Assembly (NCBI RefSeq): GCF_009789225.1
Contig: NZ_WSTA01000032.1
Location: 1 to 36,837, forward strand
Reading direction: 5' to 3'
Length of the DNA: 36,837 nt
Origin: Agromyces seonyuensis
GTDB taxonomy: Bacteria; Actinomycetota; Actinomycetes; Actinomycetales; Microbacteriaceae
In this document: one piece after another, positions 1-8,881 of the stretch
How the letters are laid out: the number at the start of each line of letters is the position of its first letter
Numbering within the stretch: position 1 is the first letter of the stretch
Translations under genes and position numbers: made by a program
Notes under the pieces: model-generated
The model's database searches: none
The model's input: the letters and a program-made list of their open reading frames with translations, nothing else
What the model was told of the DNA's origin: nothing

Positions 1-1
1 C

Positions 2-268
2 GCGGTCGCCGCCGAGCGGCTCGCCGGGACCCCCTGGCGCACGAACGCCGAGGTGCCGGGCCCGTGGCTGCGCGGTCGCGGGTTCCACCCGGGCGGCGCC
101 GCGACGGCCGACCTCGACCGCGCGCTCGAGCGCGGCGCCATCACCATGCGCGGCTACGACCGCACGCTCAAACTCGCCTGGTCGCTCGCCGACCTCGACG
201 GCCGCGGCCGTCCGGGGGCCGACGAAGTCGGCCGGGCGCTGCTGCTCCGGAAAGGCATCCCCGCATGA
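2..268 (+). CDS. comM: ComM/YifB-type AAA+ helicase, C-terminal fragment
   Basis: Only the last 88 codons are inside the window; the frame is open from the left edge. The sequence AERLAGTPWRTNAEVPG followed by PWLRGRGF and then a helical tail (LDRALERGAITMRGYDRTLK, SLADLDG, VGRALLLR) is the typical C-terminus of the Mg-chelatase-like YifB/ComM family, AAA+ proteins that promote branch migration during integration of incoming single-stranded DNA. The ATPase and Lon-like parts lie off the left edge. The stop codon overlaps the dprA start (ATGA), so the two are translationally coupled, which fits a shared role in handling single-stranded DNA. Family known; function in this organism inferred. Confidence 0.85.
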   Translation, partial: AVAAERLAGTPWRTNAEVPGPWLRGRGFHPGGAATADLDRALERGAITMRGYDRTLKLAWSLADLDGRGRPGADEVGRALLLRKGIPA

Positions 269-1503
269 GGCACCGACTCGACCTCGCACCCCGCCCCGAC
301 GTGCTCGAACGACTGCGCGGTGCGTCGGACGCCGAGCACGACGACGCGCTCGCCCGCGCCTTCCTCGGGTTCCTCGTCGAACCGGGCGACGGCATCGCGG
401 GCCGGCTCGTCGCCGCGGTCGGCCCGGTCGAAGCCGCCGCACTCGTCGCCTCCGATCCACCGCCGGAAGCGCTCGCGGTGCTCCTGGCGGACCCCGGTGA
501 AGCGGCGCCGCTCGCCGCCGCGCGCGCCGCGCTCGAACGCTGGAGACCCCGTCTCGATCGCGCAGCGTTCGCGCGGTCGCTCGAGCAGGCGGCCCGCGTC
601 GGCGCGACGCTCCTCGCGCCCGGCGATGCCGACTGGCCCGCGGGGCTCGACGACCTCGGCGACCACGCACCGCTCGCCCTGTGGGTGCGCGGCCGCCCGT
701 CGGCGCTCCTCGACGGAACCGCGGTCGCGATCGTCGGCGCGCGCGCCGCGACGTCGTACGGCACGCTCGTCGCCGGGGAACTCGCCGACGGCCTCGCGAT
801 GCGCGGCGGCCTCGTCGTCTCCGGCGGGGCGTACGGCATCGACGGCGCGGCCCATCGCGCGGCGCTCGCCGCCGGCGGCACCACGGTCGCCTTCCTCGCG
901 GGCGGCGTCGACCGGTTCTATCCGGCCGGCCACGAGGACCTGCTCGGCCGCGTCGCGGCGCTCGGTGCCGTCGCGAGTGAGGTGCCGATCGGCAGCGCCC
1001 CGACGAAATGGCGGTTCCTGCAACGCAATCGGTTGATTGCGGCGGCTGCGGCGGCGACCGTCGTCGTGGAGGCCGGGCACCGCTCCGGCTCGCTCAACAC
1101 CGCCGCGCACGCAGCCCAGCTCGGTCGGCCGCTCGGCGCCGTGCCCGGCCCGGTGACGAGTCCGAGCTCGTCCGGCAGCCACCGCTTGCTCCGGGAGCAC
1201 GACGCGCTGTGCGTCACGAACGCCGCGGAGGTCTGGGAGCTCGCCGGAGGCGGGGAACCGGGCCGGCTGCGCGGCGGGCACGGCAGCCCGGAGGCCGGCA
1301 GCACCGGCGGACCCTCGGGCGAGCGCCGCGACGACACCCGTCTCCGCGTCGTCGATGCGCTGTCGACCCGCACCCCGTACCCGGTCGCCGAACTCGCCCG
1401 GCGCGCCGGACTGGAGCCGGTCGTCGTGCGCGGGGCGCTCGGGCGGCTCGCGCTGTCGGGCGACGTCGCGGAGCGGGGCGGCGGATGGGTGCGGACCGGT
1501 TGA
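265..1503 (+). CDS. dprA: DNA-processing protein DprA/Smf
   Basis: This 412-residue protein is the RecA loader that protects incoming single-stranded DNA during transformation; in non-competent bacteria its role is unclear. A variable N-terminal region (1-145) is followed by the Rossmann-like core at about 150-340 with AIVGARAATSYG (from residue 153), VVSGGAYGIDGAAH, FLAGGVDRFYPAG, QRNRLIAAAA and GHRSGSLNTAAH, all DprA signatures. A winged-helix C-terminus (about 355-412, DALSTRTPYPVAELARRAGL) follows a Gly-rich linker. The start is the ATG of an ATGA overlap with the stop of comM, so no separate promoter is needed. No other competence genes (comEA, comEC) are in the window, so uptake cannot be inferred. 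A much longer upstream reading in this frame only shadows comM. Confidence 0.93.
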   Translation: MRHRLDLAPRPDVLERLRGASDAEHDDALARAFLGFLVEPGDGIAGRLVAAVGPVEAAALVASDPPPEALAVLLADPGEAAPLAAARAALERWRPRLDRAAFARSLEQAARVGATLLAPGDADWPAGLDDLGDHAPLALWVRGRPSALLDGTAVAIVGARAATSYGTLVAGELADGLAMRGGLVVSGGAYGIDGAAHRAALAAGGTTVAFLAGGVDRFYPAGHEDLLGRVAALGAVASEVPIGSAPTKWRFLQRNRLIAAAAAATVVVEAGHRSGSLNTAAHAAQLGRPLGAVPGPVTSPSSSGSHRLLREHDALCVTNAAEVWELAGGGEPGRLRGGHGSPEAGSTGGPSGERRDDTRLRVVDALSTRTPYPVAELARRAGLEPVVVRGALGRLALSGDVAERGGGWVRTG

Positions 1504-1564
1504 CCATGGGCGGAGCGGGCCCCCGCGGTGGTCCTCGCGCCTCGCCGGTCGGCAGGCGTGGCCC

Positions 1565-1570
1565 TACGCT
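1565..1570 (+). promoter_or_regulatory. -10 hexamer of leaderless metallophosphoesterase gene
   Basis: TACGCT followed by six bases (GGCGGC) and then the ATG at 1577. There is no Shine-Dalgarno sequence between them, so the transcript should begin at or next to the start codon. No clear -35 box is seen. Confidence 0.65.
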
Positions 1571-1576
1571 GGCGGC

Positions 1577-2497
1577 ATGGCGAGCATCCCGCACCGCTTC
1601 GGCCGCTCCTCCGCACCCGAGCGCACGATCGTCCACGTCAGCGACACGCATCTGAACGCGGGCGGTGCGCCGCTGCCGGGCGGCGTCGATACCCAGGCCG
1701 CCGTCGATCGGCTCGCCGCCCGACTCGGCGGGCTCCGGATGCCGGTCGCCGCGATCGTCGCGACGGGCGACATCTCCGACGACGCGAGCGCCGACTCGTA
1801 CGCGAGGGCGCGCGCCGCCCTCGAGCCCGTCGCCGAGGCACTCGGCGCGCGGCTCGTCTGGGTGATCGGCAACCACGACGAGCGCGCGCCGTTCCGCGAA
1901 CACCTGCTCGGCGAGCCGGCTGCGGCCGGTGCGGTCCCGGGCGGTCCGGTCGACATCGTGCACGAGATCGACGGGCTGCGCATCATCGCGCTCGACTCGA
2001 CGGTGCCCGGGTTCCACCACGGCGAACTCGACGCGGACCGGGCGGCGTGGCTCGCAGGCATCCTGTCGACCCCGGCGCCGCACGGCACGGTGCTCGCCCT
2101 GCACCATGCGCCGATCGCCTCGCCGCTGTCGATGATGGACGTGCTCGAGCTGCGCGGACAGGATGCTCTCGCCGACCTCGTCGCCGGCAGCGACGTGCGG
2201 CTCATCCTCGGGGGGCACCTCCACTACTCGACCACGAGCACGTTCGCGGGCGTGCCGGTCTCCGTCGCCGGGGCCACGGCCTACACGCTGGATGCTTCGG
2301 CCGGTCCGCGCGGGCTCGTCGGCATCGACGGCGGTCGAAGCTTCGACCTCGTCGAACTCCGCGGCGCCGACGTGACGGTCTCGACGATCCCGGTCTCCGA
2401 GGAGCGCCGGATGTCGCTCTTCGACGAGGCGTTCACCGAGCGCCTCGAGGGCCTCGACGACGTCGGTCGGCTCGACAAGTTCAGCCGCAAGCGCTGA
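1577..2497 (+). CDS. Calcineurin-like metallophosphoesterase (CpdA-type)
   Basis: A 306-residue protein with all five metal-binding blocks of class III cyclic-nucleotide phosphodiesterase-like metallophosphoesterases: VHVSDTHLN (DxH), TGDISDDAS (GD), VIGNHDE (GNHD), LALHHAP (H) and LGGHLHYS (GHxH). The family (CpdA, Mycobacterium Rv0805) hydrolyses 3',5'-cyclic nucleotides or other phosphodiesters using a dinuclear metal centre; substrate cannot be told from sequence. The C-terminal part (about 250-306) is a tail with no clear match. No signal peptide, so cytosolic. The ATG is chosen because a -10 hexamer ends six bases upstream, implying a leaderless mRNA. It sits between dprA and xerC, a position it seems to share in related genomes (recollection). 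Confidence 0.9.
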   Translation: MASIPHRFGRSSAPERTIVHVSDTHLNAGGAPLPGGVDTQAAVDRLAARLGGLRMPVAAIVATGDISDDASADSYARARAALEPVAEALGARLVWVIGNHDERAPFREHLLGEPAAAGAVPGGPVDIVHEIDGLRIIALDSTVPGFHHGELDADRAAWLAGILSTPAPHGTVLALHHAPIASPLSMMDVLELRGQDALADLVAGSDVRLILGGHLHYSTTSTFAGVPVSVAGATAYTLDASAGPRGLVGIDGGRSFDLVELRGADVTVSTIPVSEERRMSLFDEAFTERLEGLDDVGRLDKFSRKR

Positions 2498-2606
2498 ACG
2501 AAGCCGCTCGCGCCGAGCGCGCCGACCGGGCGTTGGGGGCGGAGCGCCGCCGACCGGTACCGCGCGTCGGGTCGTGGATGTCGGCGATCGGCCGGATGCT
2601 GGAGGG

Positions 2607-3548
2607 GTGCAGCTCCCCGAAGCGATCGCCGAGTACCTGGAGGCCGTGCGTTTCGAGCGCGGCGCGTCCGCCAATACGGTGCGCGCCTACGAGGTCGATC
2701 TCGCGGCCCTCGCCGAGTTCTCCCGGGAGCGCGGCGTCGAGTCGGTCGACGACCTCGACCTGGCGCTGCTGCGCGACTGGCTCTGGGCGTTGACCGAGGC
2801 CGGGCTCGCGAAGGCGACCGTCGCCCGACGCGCCGCGGCCGCGCGCGGCTTCACCGCCTGGCTCGAGCGCCGCGACCTCGTCCCGGCGGACGTCGGCGCG
2901 CGGCTGCAGTCGCCGAGGTCCCGCCGTCCGCTCCCGCGCGTGCTGGCCGCCGAACCCCTCGGCGGCCTGTTCGACGAACTCGGCGCGGCCGCCGCCGAGG
3001 GCGAGCCCGTGGCCGTCCGCGACGCGGCCATGGTCGAACTGCTCTACGCGGCGGGGCTCCGCGTCGCCGAGCTCGTGGGCCTCGACCTCGGCTCGATCGA
3101 CCGCGGCGCGCGCACGGTGCGGGTGCTCGGCAAGGGCGGCAAGGAGCGCGTCGTGCCATACGGACTGCCGGCCGCGCGGGCGCTCGACCGCTGGATCGAT
3201 GGGGGCCGGCCGGCGCTGCTGCGGGCCGCGATGGTCCGCACGGCCGACGGCGGCGCGACGCCGCGGGTCGAGGCGGCGCTCTTCCTCGGTGCACGCGGCG
3301 CCCGCATCGATCAGCGCGTCGTCCGCCGTCTGGTGGAGCGACTGCTCGCCGAACTCCCCGGTTCCGGCCCGAGCGGGCCGCACGCGTTCCGTCACACCGC
3401 CGCGACGCACCTGCTCGACGGCGGTGCCGACCTGCGTAGCGTGCAGGAGTTCCTCGGCCACGCGAGCCTCGGCACGACGCAGATCTACACCCACGTCTCC
3501 GCCGAGCGCCTGCGGGAGGGCTACCGCACCGCGCATCCGCGGGCCTAG
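2607..3548 (+). CDS. xerC: Tyrosine recombinase XerC
   Basis: A 313-residue site-specific recombinase of the XerC/XerD type that resolves chromosome dimers at dif. The N-terminal SAM-like DNA-binding domain (about 1-90, [25 protein letters not shown]) precedes a catalytic domain with the full set of active residues: R152 (GLRVAEL), K176 (GKGGKER), H259 and R262 ([12 protein letters not shown]), H285 (FLGHASL) and nucleophile Y294 (TQIYTH). Length and lack of extra domains fit a housekeeping Xer protein rather than a phage integrase, and no attachment site or mobile gene is adjacent. The GTG at 2607 is preferred: GATGCT ends six bases upstream, an imperfect match to the leaderless pattern. An in-frame GTG at 2574 is the alternative. 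XerC rather than XerD is inferred from the dprA-rpsB neighbourhood. Confidence 0.9.
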   Translation: MQLPEAIAEYLEAVRFERGASANTVRAYEVDLAALAEFSRERGVESVDDLDLALLRDWLWALTEAGLAKATVARRAAAARGFTAWLERRDLVPADVGARLQSPRSRRPLPRVLAAEPLGGLFDELGAAAAEGEPVAVRDAAMVELLYAAGLRVAELVGLDLGSIDRGARTVRVLGKGGKERVVPYGLPAARALDRWIDGGRPALLRAAMVRTADGGATPRVEAALFLGARGARIDQRVVRRLVERLLAELPGSGPSGPHAFRHTAATHLLDGGADLRSVQEFLGHASLGTTQIYTHVSAERLREGYRTAHPRA

Positions 3549-3599
3549 GGGCACCGCCCTCGTCGATCGGTCGCAACTCGGCCCGTCGGACCGGCCGGT

Positions 3600-4250
3600 T
3601 CACTCGAGCGGCAGCAGCACCGCTCGCGGCAGCCCGCCGAGGAAGACGAGCGGCGAGACGTAGACGCCGTCGACCCGTACGCCGAGGTGCACGCAGTCCT
3701 CGCAGTGGCCGACCGTACCGACGGTCCCGATGACGGCGCCCGCGGCGACCTCGTCGCCTGCCGCCAGGGTTCCCGCCACGGGCTCGAACGAAGAGACGAT
3801 GCCGTCGCCGTGCGTGATCGAGACCACGGGACGGCCGGCGACCATCCCCGCGAACGAGACGACGCCGGAAGCCGGCGCGCGCACCTCGGAGCCGAACGCG
3901 GCGTCCAGGTCGATGCCTCGATGGCCGGGGCCGTAGGGATGCTCCGGAGCGCGGTAGGGCGCGCGCACCCGGATCGGCGGGGACACCGGCCAGGCCCATC
4001 CCGACGCCGTGCTCGCCGACGACGATGAGTGCGCGGGCGGTGCGCTCACGGCCGACCGCGGACTGCCGACCGCTGCCCCGCCTGCGACGAACGGTTCCGA
4101 CTCGACGGAACCGATGCCGGCCCCACGTGCAGGCGCGGCGGGAGGGACCGCCGCCGCTGCCCCGCCGCCCACGAGCAGGAGGGCGAGGGCGAGCACGACG
4201 GGCAGAGGCATCCATCGGGTTCGCAGCACGGTGCGGGAGGATCGGGTCAC
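3600..4250 (-). CDS. Secreted M23/LytM-fold protein, probably non-catalytic
   Basis: A 216-residue exported protein with a basic start and hydrophobic helix (about residues 14-35, LPVVLALALLLVGGG), an Ala/Ser/Pro linker and a LytM-fold beta-sheet domain (about 80-216, HRGIDLDAAFGSEVRAPASG). M23 enzymes cut peptidoglycan cross-links with zinc. Here the HxxxD zinc pair is present (H110, D114), but the usual HLH motif reads CVH (C186, H188) and the usual YxHL segment reads SSFEPV. Both catalytic histidines therefore look lost, as in EnvC/NlpD-type regulators; a conserved-looking HCEDC stretch may form a disulfide. The GTG at 4250 is chosen because the hydrophobic helix follows at normal distance; in-frame starts up to 4340 would add an unlikely basic extension. 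It is convergent with xerC and divergent from rpsB. Confidence 0.8.
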   Translation of the reverse strand: MTRSSRTVLRTRWMPLPVVLALALLLVGGGAAAAVPPAAPARGAGIGSVESEPFVAGGAAVGSPRSAVSAPPAHSSSSASTASGWAWPVSPPIRVRAPYRAPEHPYGPGHRGIDLDAAFGSEVRAPASGVVSFAGMVAGRPVVSITHGDGIVSSFEPVAGTLAAGDEVAAGAVIGTVGTVGHCEDCVHLGVRVDGVYVSPLVFLGGLPRAVLLPLE

Positions 4251-4350
4251 TCGACGAGCGTGCTCGCTCGCACCGGCGGCCGGACGACCGGACGTGCGAG
4301 CGGGGATCGGCGGGGCTCTCGGCCCGCGGGGGAGGAGCATCCCGGTCTGC

Positions 4351-4356
4351 TAGGAT
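4351..4356 (+). promoter_or_regulatory. Putative rpsB promoter -10
   Basis: TAGGAT lies about 175 bases before the rpsB start. Transcription from it would give a leader of roughly 165 bases. A -35 box is not evident. Confidence 0.45.
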
Positions 4357-4484
4357 GGTCGCTGCATCGCGCTCGTCGCGATGACTTCGCGCGCCACTCG
4401 GCGGCAGCTCCCATTCGGTCCCGCACCGCACCCGGCTTCGGCACGGGCGCGACCGCGGGCCGGGGGCCGCGCCCGGCGCCAGGG

Positions 4485-4501
4485 CCCCGCCGCCGGCGGG
4501 G
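4485..4501 (+). other. GC hairpin in the rpsB leader
   Basis: CCCCGCC and GGCGGGG form a perfect 7-bp stem with a three-base loop, ending 15 bases before the AGAAGGAG ribosome-binding site of rpsB. No T-tract follows, so it is not a standard terminator. A role in S2 autoregulation is only a possibility. Confidence 0.4.
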
Positions 4502-4530
4502 CGTCAACCGAGAACAGAAGGAGTACGGCC

Positions 4531-5406
4531 ATGGCCGTCGTCACCATTCGCCAGCTGCTCGACAGCGGCGTCCACTTCGGACACCAGACCCGCCGTTGGA
4601 ACCCGAAGATGAAGCGCTTCATCTTCACGGAGCGTTCCGGCATCTACATCATCGACCTCCAGCAGTCGCTCGCCTTCATCGACAAGGCCTACGACTTCGT
4701 CAAGGAGACGGTCGCGCACGGCGGCACCATCCTCTTCGTCGGCACGAAGAAGCAGGCCCAGGAGACCATCGCCGAGCAGGCGACGCGCGTCGGCCAGCCC
4801 TACGTGAACCAGCGCTGGCTCGGCGGCCTCCTCACCAACTTCTCGACGGTGTCGAAGCGTCTCGCCCGCATGAAGGAGCTCGAGGAGCTCGACTTCGAGG
4901 GCACCTCCTCGGGCTTCACCAAGAAGGAGCTCCTCCTCAAGAAGCGCGAGCTCGACAAGCTCCACAAGTCGCTCGGCGGCATCCGCAACCTCACCAAGAC
5001 GCCGTCGGCGCTGTGGGTCGTGGACACCAAGAAGGAGCACCTCGCGATCGACGAGGCCAAGAAGCTCGGCATCCCCGTCATCGGCATCCTCGACACCAAC
5101 TGCGACCCCGACGAGGTCCAGTACCCGATCCCGGGCAACGACGACGCCATCCGCTCCGTCGCGCTCCTGACCCGCATCGTCGCCGACGCCGCGGCCGAGG
5201 GCCTCATCGAGCGCCACCAGAAGCCGGAAGAGGGCGGCAACGTCTCCGCCGTCGAGCCGCTCGCCGAGTGGGAGCAGGAGCTCCTCCAGGCCGGCGCGCC
5301 GGTCGAGGGCTCGGCCGAGACCGAGAAGGTCGCCGAGACCGTCGCCGAGGCCAAGGAGGAGGCGGCCGAGGTCGTCGCCGAGGCCGACGCCGCTTCCGCC
5401 GAGTAA
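4531..5406 (+). CDS. rpsB: 30S ribosomal protein S2
   Basis: A 291-residue ribosomal protein S2, which binds the back of the small subunit near the platform. The N-terminal signature [20 protein letters not shown] and the blocks [34 protein letters not shown] and [15 protein letters not shown] are all canonical. It is longer than enterobacterial S2 because of an acidic Ala/Glu-rich tail from about residue 235, as is common in actinobacteria. A strong ribosome-binding site (AGAAGGAG, 4516-4523) fixes the ATG. It is followed after 45 bases by tsf, the standard rpsB-tsf operon. The leader upstream is long and structured, consistent with regulation of this operon at the RNA level (inference). Confidence 0.98.
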   Translation: MAVVTIRQLLDSGVHFGHQTRRWNPKMKRFIFTERSGIYIIDLQQSLAFIDKAYDFVKETVAHGGTILFVGTKKQAQETIAEQATRVGQPYVNQRWLGGLLTNFSTVSKRLARMKELEELDFEGTSSGFTKKELLLKKRELDKLHKSLGGIRNLTKTPSALWVVDTKKEHLAIDEAKKLGIPVIGILDTNCDPDEVQYPIPGNDDAIRSVALLTRIVADAAAEGLIERHQKPEEGGNVSAVEPLAEWEQELLQAGAPVEGSAETEKVAETVAEAKEEAAEVVAEADAASAE

Positions 5407-5451
5407 TCACCCGGCGCCAGCTCACCTCCAACACCGAAGGAGAACGCCGCA

Positions 5452-6279
5452 ATGGCAATCAGCATCGCCGACATCAAGGCCCTGCGCGAGCAGCTCGGCA
5501 CGGGCATGGTCGACACCAAGAAGGCGCTCGAGGAGGCCGACGGCGACCTCGAGAAGGCCACCGAGATCCTCCGTCTCAAGGGCGCGAAGGGCAACGCGAA
5601 GCGTGCCGACCGCGACACCGCGGAGGGCCTCGTCGCCGCCAAGGAGTCGCCCGCCGGCTACACGATGATCCAGCTCGCCTGCGAGACCGACTTCGTCGCG
5701 AAGAACGACAAGTTCATCGCGCTCGCGGAGAAGGTGCTCGACGCCGTCGCCGCCGCCGGTGCGGTCGACGTCGAGTCGGCTCTCGCCGCCCCCGTCGACG
5801 GCAAGACCGTCGGCGAGGTCATCGACGAGCAGGCCGCCACGCTGGGCGAGAAGGTCGTGCTCACGCGCGCCGTCACGCTCTCGGGCGACAACTTCGCCGT
5901 GTACCTGCACAAGACCTCGAAGGACCTGCCCCCGCAGATCGGCGTCGTGGTCTCGTACTCGGGTACCGCGGACGAGGAGACCGGTCGCGCCATCGCCCAG
6001 CACATCGCGATGTTCGACCCGTCGTTCATCTCGCGCGACGAGGTCCCGGCCGAGGTCGTCGACAAGGAGCGTGCGCTCGTCACGGAGATCTCCAAGAACG
6101 AGGGCAAGCCCGAGGCCGCGCTGCCGAAGATCGTCGAGGGTCGCCTCACCGCGTTCTTCAAGCAGGTCGCGCTCCTCGAGCAGGACTACGCTCGCGACAA
6201 CAAGCAGCAGGTCAAGAAGGTCCTGGACGACGCCGGTCTCACCGTGACCGCGTTCGCCCGCTTCAAGGCCACGGCGTAA
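5452..6279 (+). CDS. tsf: Translation elongation factor Ts
   Basis: A 275-residue nucleotide exchange factor for EF-Tu. The N-terminal UBA-like module (1-55) carries [20 protein letters not shown], the standard EF-Ts opening, and the core carries [18 protein letters not shown]-like residues (seen here as [18 protein letters not shown]) that contact EF-Tu. Two core subdomains and the C-terminal helix complete the usual actinobacterial length. The ATG is preceded by GAAGGAG (5436-5442). It is the last gene of the rpsB operon, since a perfect stem-loop terminator follows within ten bases of the stop codon. Confidence 0.98.
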   Translation: MAISIADIKALREQLGTGMVDTKKALEEADGDLEKATEILRLKGAKGNAKRADRDTAEGLVAAKESPAGYTMIQLACETDFVAKNDKFIALAEKVLDAVAAAGAVDVESALAAPVDGKTVGEVIDEQAATLGEKVVLTRAVTLSGDNFAVYLHKTSKDLPPQIGVVVSYSGTADEETGRAIAQHIAMFDPSFISRDEVPAEVVDKERALVTEISKNEGKPEAALPKIVEGRLTAFFKQVALLEQDYARDNKQQVKKVLDDAGLTVTAFARFKATA

Positions 6280-6288
6280 GTCGCCGAC

Positions 6289-6325
6289 AGGGAGTCCGGA
6301 TCCGTCAGGGTCCGGACTCCCTTTC
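6289..6325 (+). terminator. rpsB-tsf operon terminator
   Basis: AGGGAGTCCGGA (6289-6300) pairs perfectly with TCCGGACTCCCT (6311-6322) around a ten-base loop, followed by a short TTCC. It lies just after the tsf stop and before the pyrH promoter. Confidence 0.85.
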
Positions 6326-6428
6326 CATGCGCGCGGGAGGTTCCGACCCGGAACTGCCCGCGCTGGGCTCGAGGATGCTCGTGCCCGGTGCCGCGGGCGC
6401 GCCCGCGCACGAGCGGGGACCCACCCGC

Positions 6429-6434
6429 TAGATT
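6429..6434 (+). promoter_or_regulatory. pyrH promoter -10
   Basis: TAGATT lies 26 bases before the pyrH ATG, leaving a short leader with a GGGGAAAGGA ribosome-binding site. It sits downstream of the tsf terminator, so pyrH has its own transcription start. Confidence 0.6.
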
Positions 6435-6460
6435 CTTCCGCGAGGGGAAAGGACTGCGCC

Positions 6461-7177
6461 ATGAGCGAGACCGCGCACAAGCGCCGTGTGATGCTGAAGC
6501 TGTCGGGGGAGGCGTTCGGCGGCGGATCGCTCGGGGTGAACCCCGACGTCGTGAGCCAGTTGGCACGCGAGATCGCCGAGGCCGCGAAGACCGTCGAGAT
6601 CGCGATCGTGGTCGGCGGCGGCAACTTCTTCCGCGGCGCCGAGCTCAGCCAGCGCGGCATGGACCGCGGTCGGGCCGACTACATGGGCATGCTCGGCACC
6701 GTCATGAACTCCCTCGCCCTTCAGGATTTCCTCGAGCAGGCCGGATGCGACACGCGCGTGCAGTCCGCGATCTCGATGATGCAGGTCGCGGAGCCCTACA
6801 TCCCGCTCCGCGCCGAGCGCCACCTCGAGAAGGGCCGCGTCGTCATCTTCGGCGCGGGCGCCGGTCTGCCGTACTTCTCGACCGACACGGTCGCCGCGCA
6901 GCGCGCGCTCGAGATCCGAGCCGACGTCGTGCTCGTCGCCAAGAACGGCGTCGACGGCGTCTACTCCGACGACCCGCGCACGAACCCCGACGCGGTCAAG
7001 CTCGAGCACGTGAGCTATCAGGACGCGCTCCAGCAGGGGCTCAAGGTCGTCGACTCGACGGCCTTCAGCCTCTGCATGGACAACGGGATGCCGATGCAGG
7101 TCTTCGGGATGGAGCCCGCGGGCAACGTCACGCGCGCCATCACGGGCGAGCCGATCGGCACCCTCGTCTCGAACTGA
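6461..7177 (+). CDS. pyrH: UMP kinase
   Basis: A 238-residue amino-acid-kinase-fold enzyme that phosphorylates UMP to UDP, the committed step for pyrimidine nucleotides. Motifs in order: [12 protein letters not shown] (phosphate binding, from about residue 10), [12 protein letters not shown] (UMP binding), [48 protein letters not shown] and the C-terminal GTLVSN. Length is standard for bacterial PyrH. The ATG is set by a GGGGAAAGGA ribosome-binding site. It lies between tsf and frr, the widely conserved tsf-pyrH-frr order, but both it and frr have their own -10 boxes here. Confidence 0.98.
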   Translation: MSETAHKRRVMLKLSGEAFGGGSLGVNPDVVSQLAREIAEAAKTVEIAIVVGGGNFFRGAELSQRGMDRGRADYMGMLGTVMNSLALQDFLEQAGCDTRVQSAISMMQVAEPYIPLRAERHLEKGRVVIFGAGAGLPYFSTDTVAAQRALEIRADVVLVAKNGVDGVYSDDPRTNPDAVKLEHVSYQDALQQGLKVVDSTAFSLCMDNGMPMQVFGMEPAGNVTRAITGEPIGTLVSN

Positions 7178-7184
7178 GACGATC

Positions 7185-7204
7185 CCGCCGCGCTCGCGCG
7201 GCGG
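7185..7204 (+). terminator. Possible hairpin terminator after pyrH
   Basis: CCGCCGCG and CGCGGCGG form a perfect 8-bp stem with a CTCG loop eight bases after the pyrH stop. No T-run follows, so it could instead act as an RNA-stability hairpin. Confidence 0.4.
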
Positions 7205-7236
7205 TGGGCGGGCGCATCGGCGCGCACGTCTGGAAC

Positions 7237-7242
7237 TAGACT
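7237..7242 (+). promoter_or_regulatory. frr promoter -10
   Basis: TAGACT lies 31 bases before the frr GTG, with a strong AGAAGGAG ribosome-binding site between them. Confidence 0.6.
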
Positions 7243-7273
7243 GGAATTCCCTGATCGACCAGAAGGAGACACC

Positions 7274-7828
7274 GTGACTTCGGACGTCTTGTCGGATGCC
7301 ACCGCACGCATGGCGAAGGCCGTGGAGGTCGCCAAGGACGACTTCGCCACGGTCCGCACCGGTCGCGCGAACCCGCAGCTCTTCCAGAAGATCCTGGTGG
7401 ACTACTACGGGACGCCGACGCCGCTCAGCCAGCTCGCCTCGCTCGCGAACCCCGAGGCCCGCTCGCTCGTGGTGACGCCGTACGACAAGTCGGCGCTCAA
7501 GGGCATCGAGCAGGCGATCCGCGACATGCCGAACCTCGGCGCGAACCCCACGAACGACGGCAACATCGTGCGAGTCACGCTGCCGGAGCTCACCGAAGAG
7601 CGTCGCCGCGACTACGTGAAGCTCGTCAAGTCCAAGGCCGAGGACGCCCGCGTCTCGGTCCGCAACATCCGTCGCAAGGCGAAGGACGAGCTCGACGCGC
7701 TCAAGGGCGAGGTCGGCGACGACGAGGTGGCCCGTGCCGAGAAGGAGCTCGAGGGCATCACGAAGCACCACGTCGACGCGATCGACGACGCGCTGAAGCG
7801 CAAGGAAGCCGAACTCCTCGAGGTCTGA
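7274..7828 (+). CDS. frr: Ribosome recycling factor
   Basis: A 184-residue tRNA-mimicking factor that, with EF-G, splits post-termination ribosomes. The signatures [62 protein letters not shown] and [15 protein letters not shown] span the three-helix bundle and the hinge. Length matches the family exactly. The start is a GTG directly after the ribosome-binding site AGAAGGAG (7261-7268). It is separated from cdsA by five bases, so the two are one transcription unit: translation recycling joined to phospholipid synthesis, a common bacterial arrangement. Confidence 0.98.
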   Translation: MTSDVLSDATARMAKAVEVAKDDFATVRTGRANPQLFQKILVDYYGTPTPLSQLASLANPEARSLVVTPYDKSALKGIEQAIRDMPNLGANPTNDGNIVRVTLPELTEERRRDYVKLVKSKAEDARVSVRNIRRKAKDELDALKGEVGDDEVARAEKELEGITKHHVDAIDDALKRKEAELLEV

Positions 7829-7833
7829 CCCCA

Positions 7834-8811
7834 GTGAGCACCCCCGAGGGGGAGCCGGACGGCGATCGGAGCCGCGGCCGCACCCGTGATGAGGTCCGAG
7901 CGCAGATGCACGCCCGGAAGGCCGACCTCGATCAGCAGATCGAGGCGACCCGGGCGCAGTACGAAGCCCTCGAGCAGCGCATCGAGGCCCGCGCCGGCCG
8001 CAACCTGATCCTCGCGATCCTCATCGGGCTCGCCGCGGGCGGGTTGCTCCTGCTCAGCCTGTTCGTCGTGAAGTGGCTCTTCGTCCTCTTCGTGATGGCG
8101 ATCGTGGGCTTCGCGGTCTGGGAGCTCGCGAGCGCGCTGCGCACGGGCGGGATGCACGTGCCGCGCATCCCGTTGACGGTCGCATCGGTCTTCGTGCCGC
8201 CGGCCGCCTACTTCCTCGGCCCGAGCGGCCTGCTCGCGACGCTCCTCGGCGCGATCGTGCTGACGGCCCTCTGGCGGATCGCGATCCAGTTCTCCCCGTC
8301 GCAGCGCACGACGGGGCGGCGGCTGCTCGGCGACCTCGCCGGCATCGCGTTCGTGAACACGTACGTGTCGTTCCTCGGCGGGCTCGCCGTGCTGCTGACC
8401 GCGGAGGACGGCGGCGAGTGGTGGACCCTCGGGTTCATCGCGATCGCGGTCGCCACCGACGTCGGGGCGTACATCTTCGGCCTGTCCTTCGGCAAGCACA
8501 AGATGGCTCCGGTGATCAGCCCGAAGAAGACCTGGGAGGGCTTCGGCGGCGGGATGCTCTTCGGCGTGATCGTCGCGGTGCTGCTCGCCCTCTTCGCGCT
8601 GGACCAGCAGTGGTGGTTCGGCATCGTGTTCGGCATCGCGATCGTGCTCGCGGCGACCATGGGCGATCTCGTGGAGTCCCTGATCAAGCGCGATCTCGGC
8701 ATCAAGGACATGTCCTCGCTGCTGCCCGGCCACGGCGGGTTCCTCGACCGTCTCGACTCGATCCTGCCCTCGGCCGCCGTCGCGTATCTGGCGTACCTGC
8801 TCGTCGCCTAG
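7834..8811 (+). CDS. cdsA: Phosphatidate cytidylyltransferase (CDP-diacylglycerol synthase)
   Basis: A 325-residue membrane enzyme that makes CDP-diacylglycerol from CTP and phosphatidate, the branch point to all major phospholipids. After a charged N-terminal region (1-50, predicted coiled coil, LDQQIEATRAQYEALEQRIE) come about eight hydrophobic segments, starting LILAILIGLAAGGLLL. The C-terminal CDP-DAG synthase signature is clear: PKKTWEGFGGG, GDLVESLIKRDLGIKD and LLPGHGGFLDRLDS. The GTG start lies five bases after the frr stop and is coupled to it. The extra soluble N-terminus is longer than in Escherichia coli CdsA but seems common in actinobacteria (recollection). Confidence 0.95.
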   Translation: MSTPEGEPDGDRSRGRTRDEVRAQMHARKADLDQQIEATRAQYEALEQRIEARAGRNLILAILIGLAAGGLLLLSLFVVKWLFVLFVMAIVGFAVWELASALRTGGMHVPRIPLTVASVFVPPAAYFLGPSGLLATLLGAIVLTALWRIAIQFSPSQRTTGRRLLGDLAGIAFVNTYVSFLGGLAVLLTAEDGGEWWTLGFIAIAVATDVGAYIFGLSFGKHKMAPVISPKKTWEGFGGGMLFGVIVAVLLALFALDQQWWFGIVFGIAIVLAATMGDLVESLIKRDLGIKDMSSLLPGHGGFLDRLDSILPSAAVAYLAYLLVA

Positions 8812-8869
8812 CACCTCGACCGGACTGCGCGTCCTTCGCGCGCCGAGCGCCCGTCGAGCGACCTGCAGT

Positions 8870-8875
8870 CATAAT
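8870..8875 (+). promoter_or_regulatory. -10 of leaderless DivIVA-type gene
   Basis: CATAAT, then six bases, then the GTG at 8882. There is no Shine-Dalgarno sequence, so the message is probably leaderless. Confidence 0.6.
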
Positions 8876-8881
8876 GGTGCC

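Noticed and set aside
265-3548. dprA, comM and xerC as part of a mobile or defence island
   Set aside because: All are standard chromosomal copies in a conserved order; no attachment sites, transposase or toxin genes are nearby, and base composition is uniform.
4251-4530. A tRNA or small protein gene between the M23 gene and rpsB
   Set aside because: No cloverleaf pattern with a TTCGA-like arm in the right place and no frame with a ribosome-binding site were found.
4029-6431. An 800-codon plus-strand frame across the M23 gene, rpsB and tsf
   Set aside because: It is an out-of-frame reading of rpsB and tsf, rich in His/Arg, with no conserved motif.
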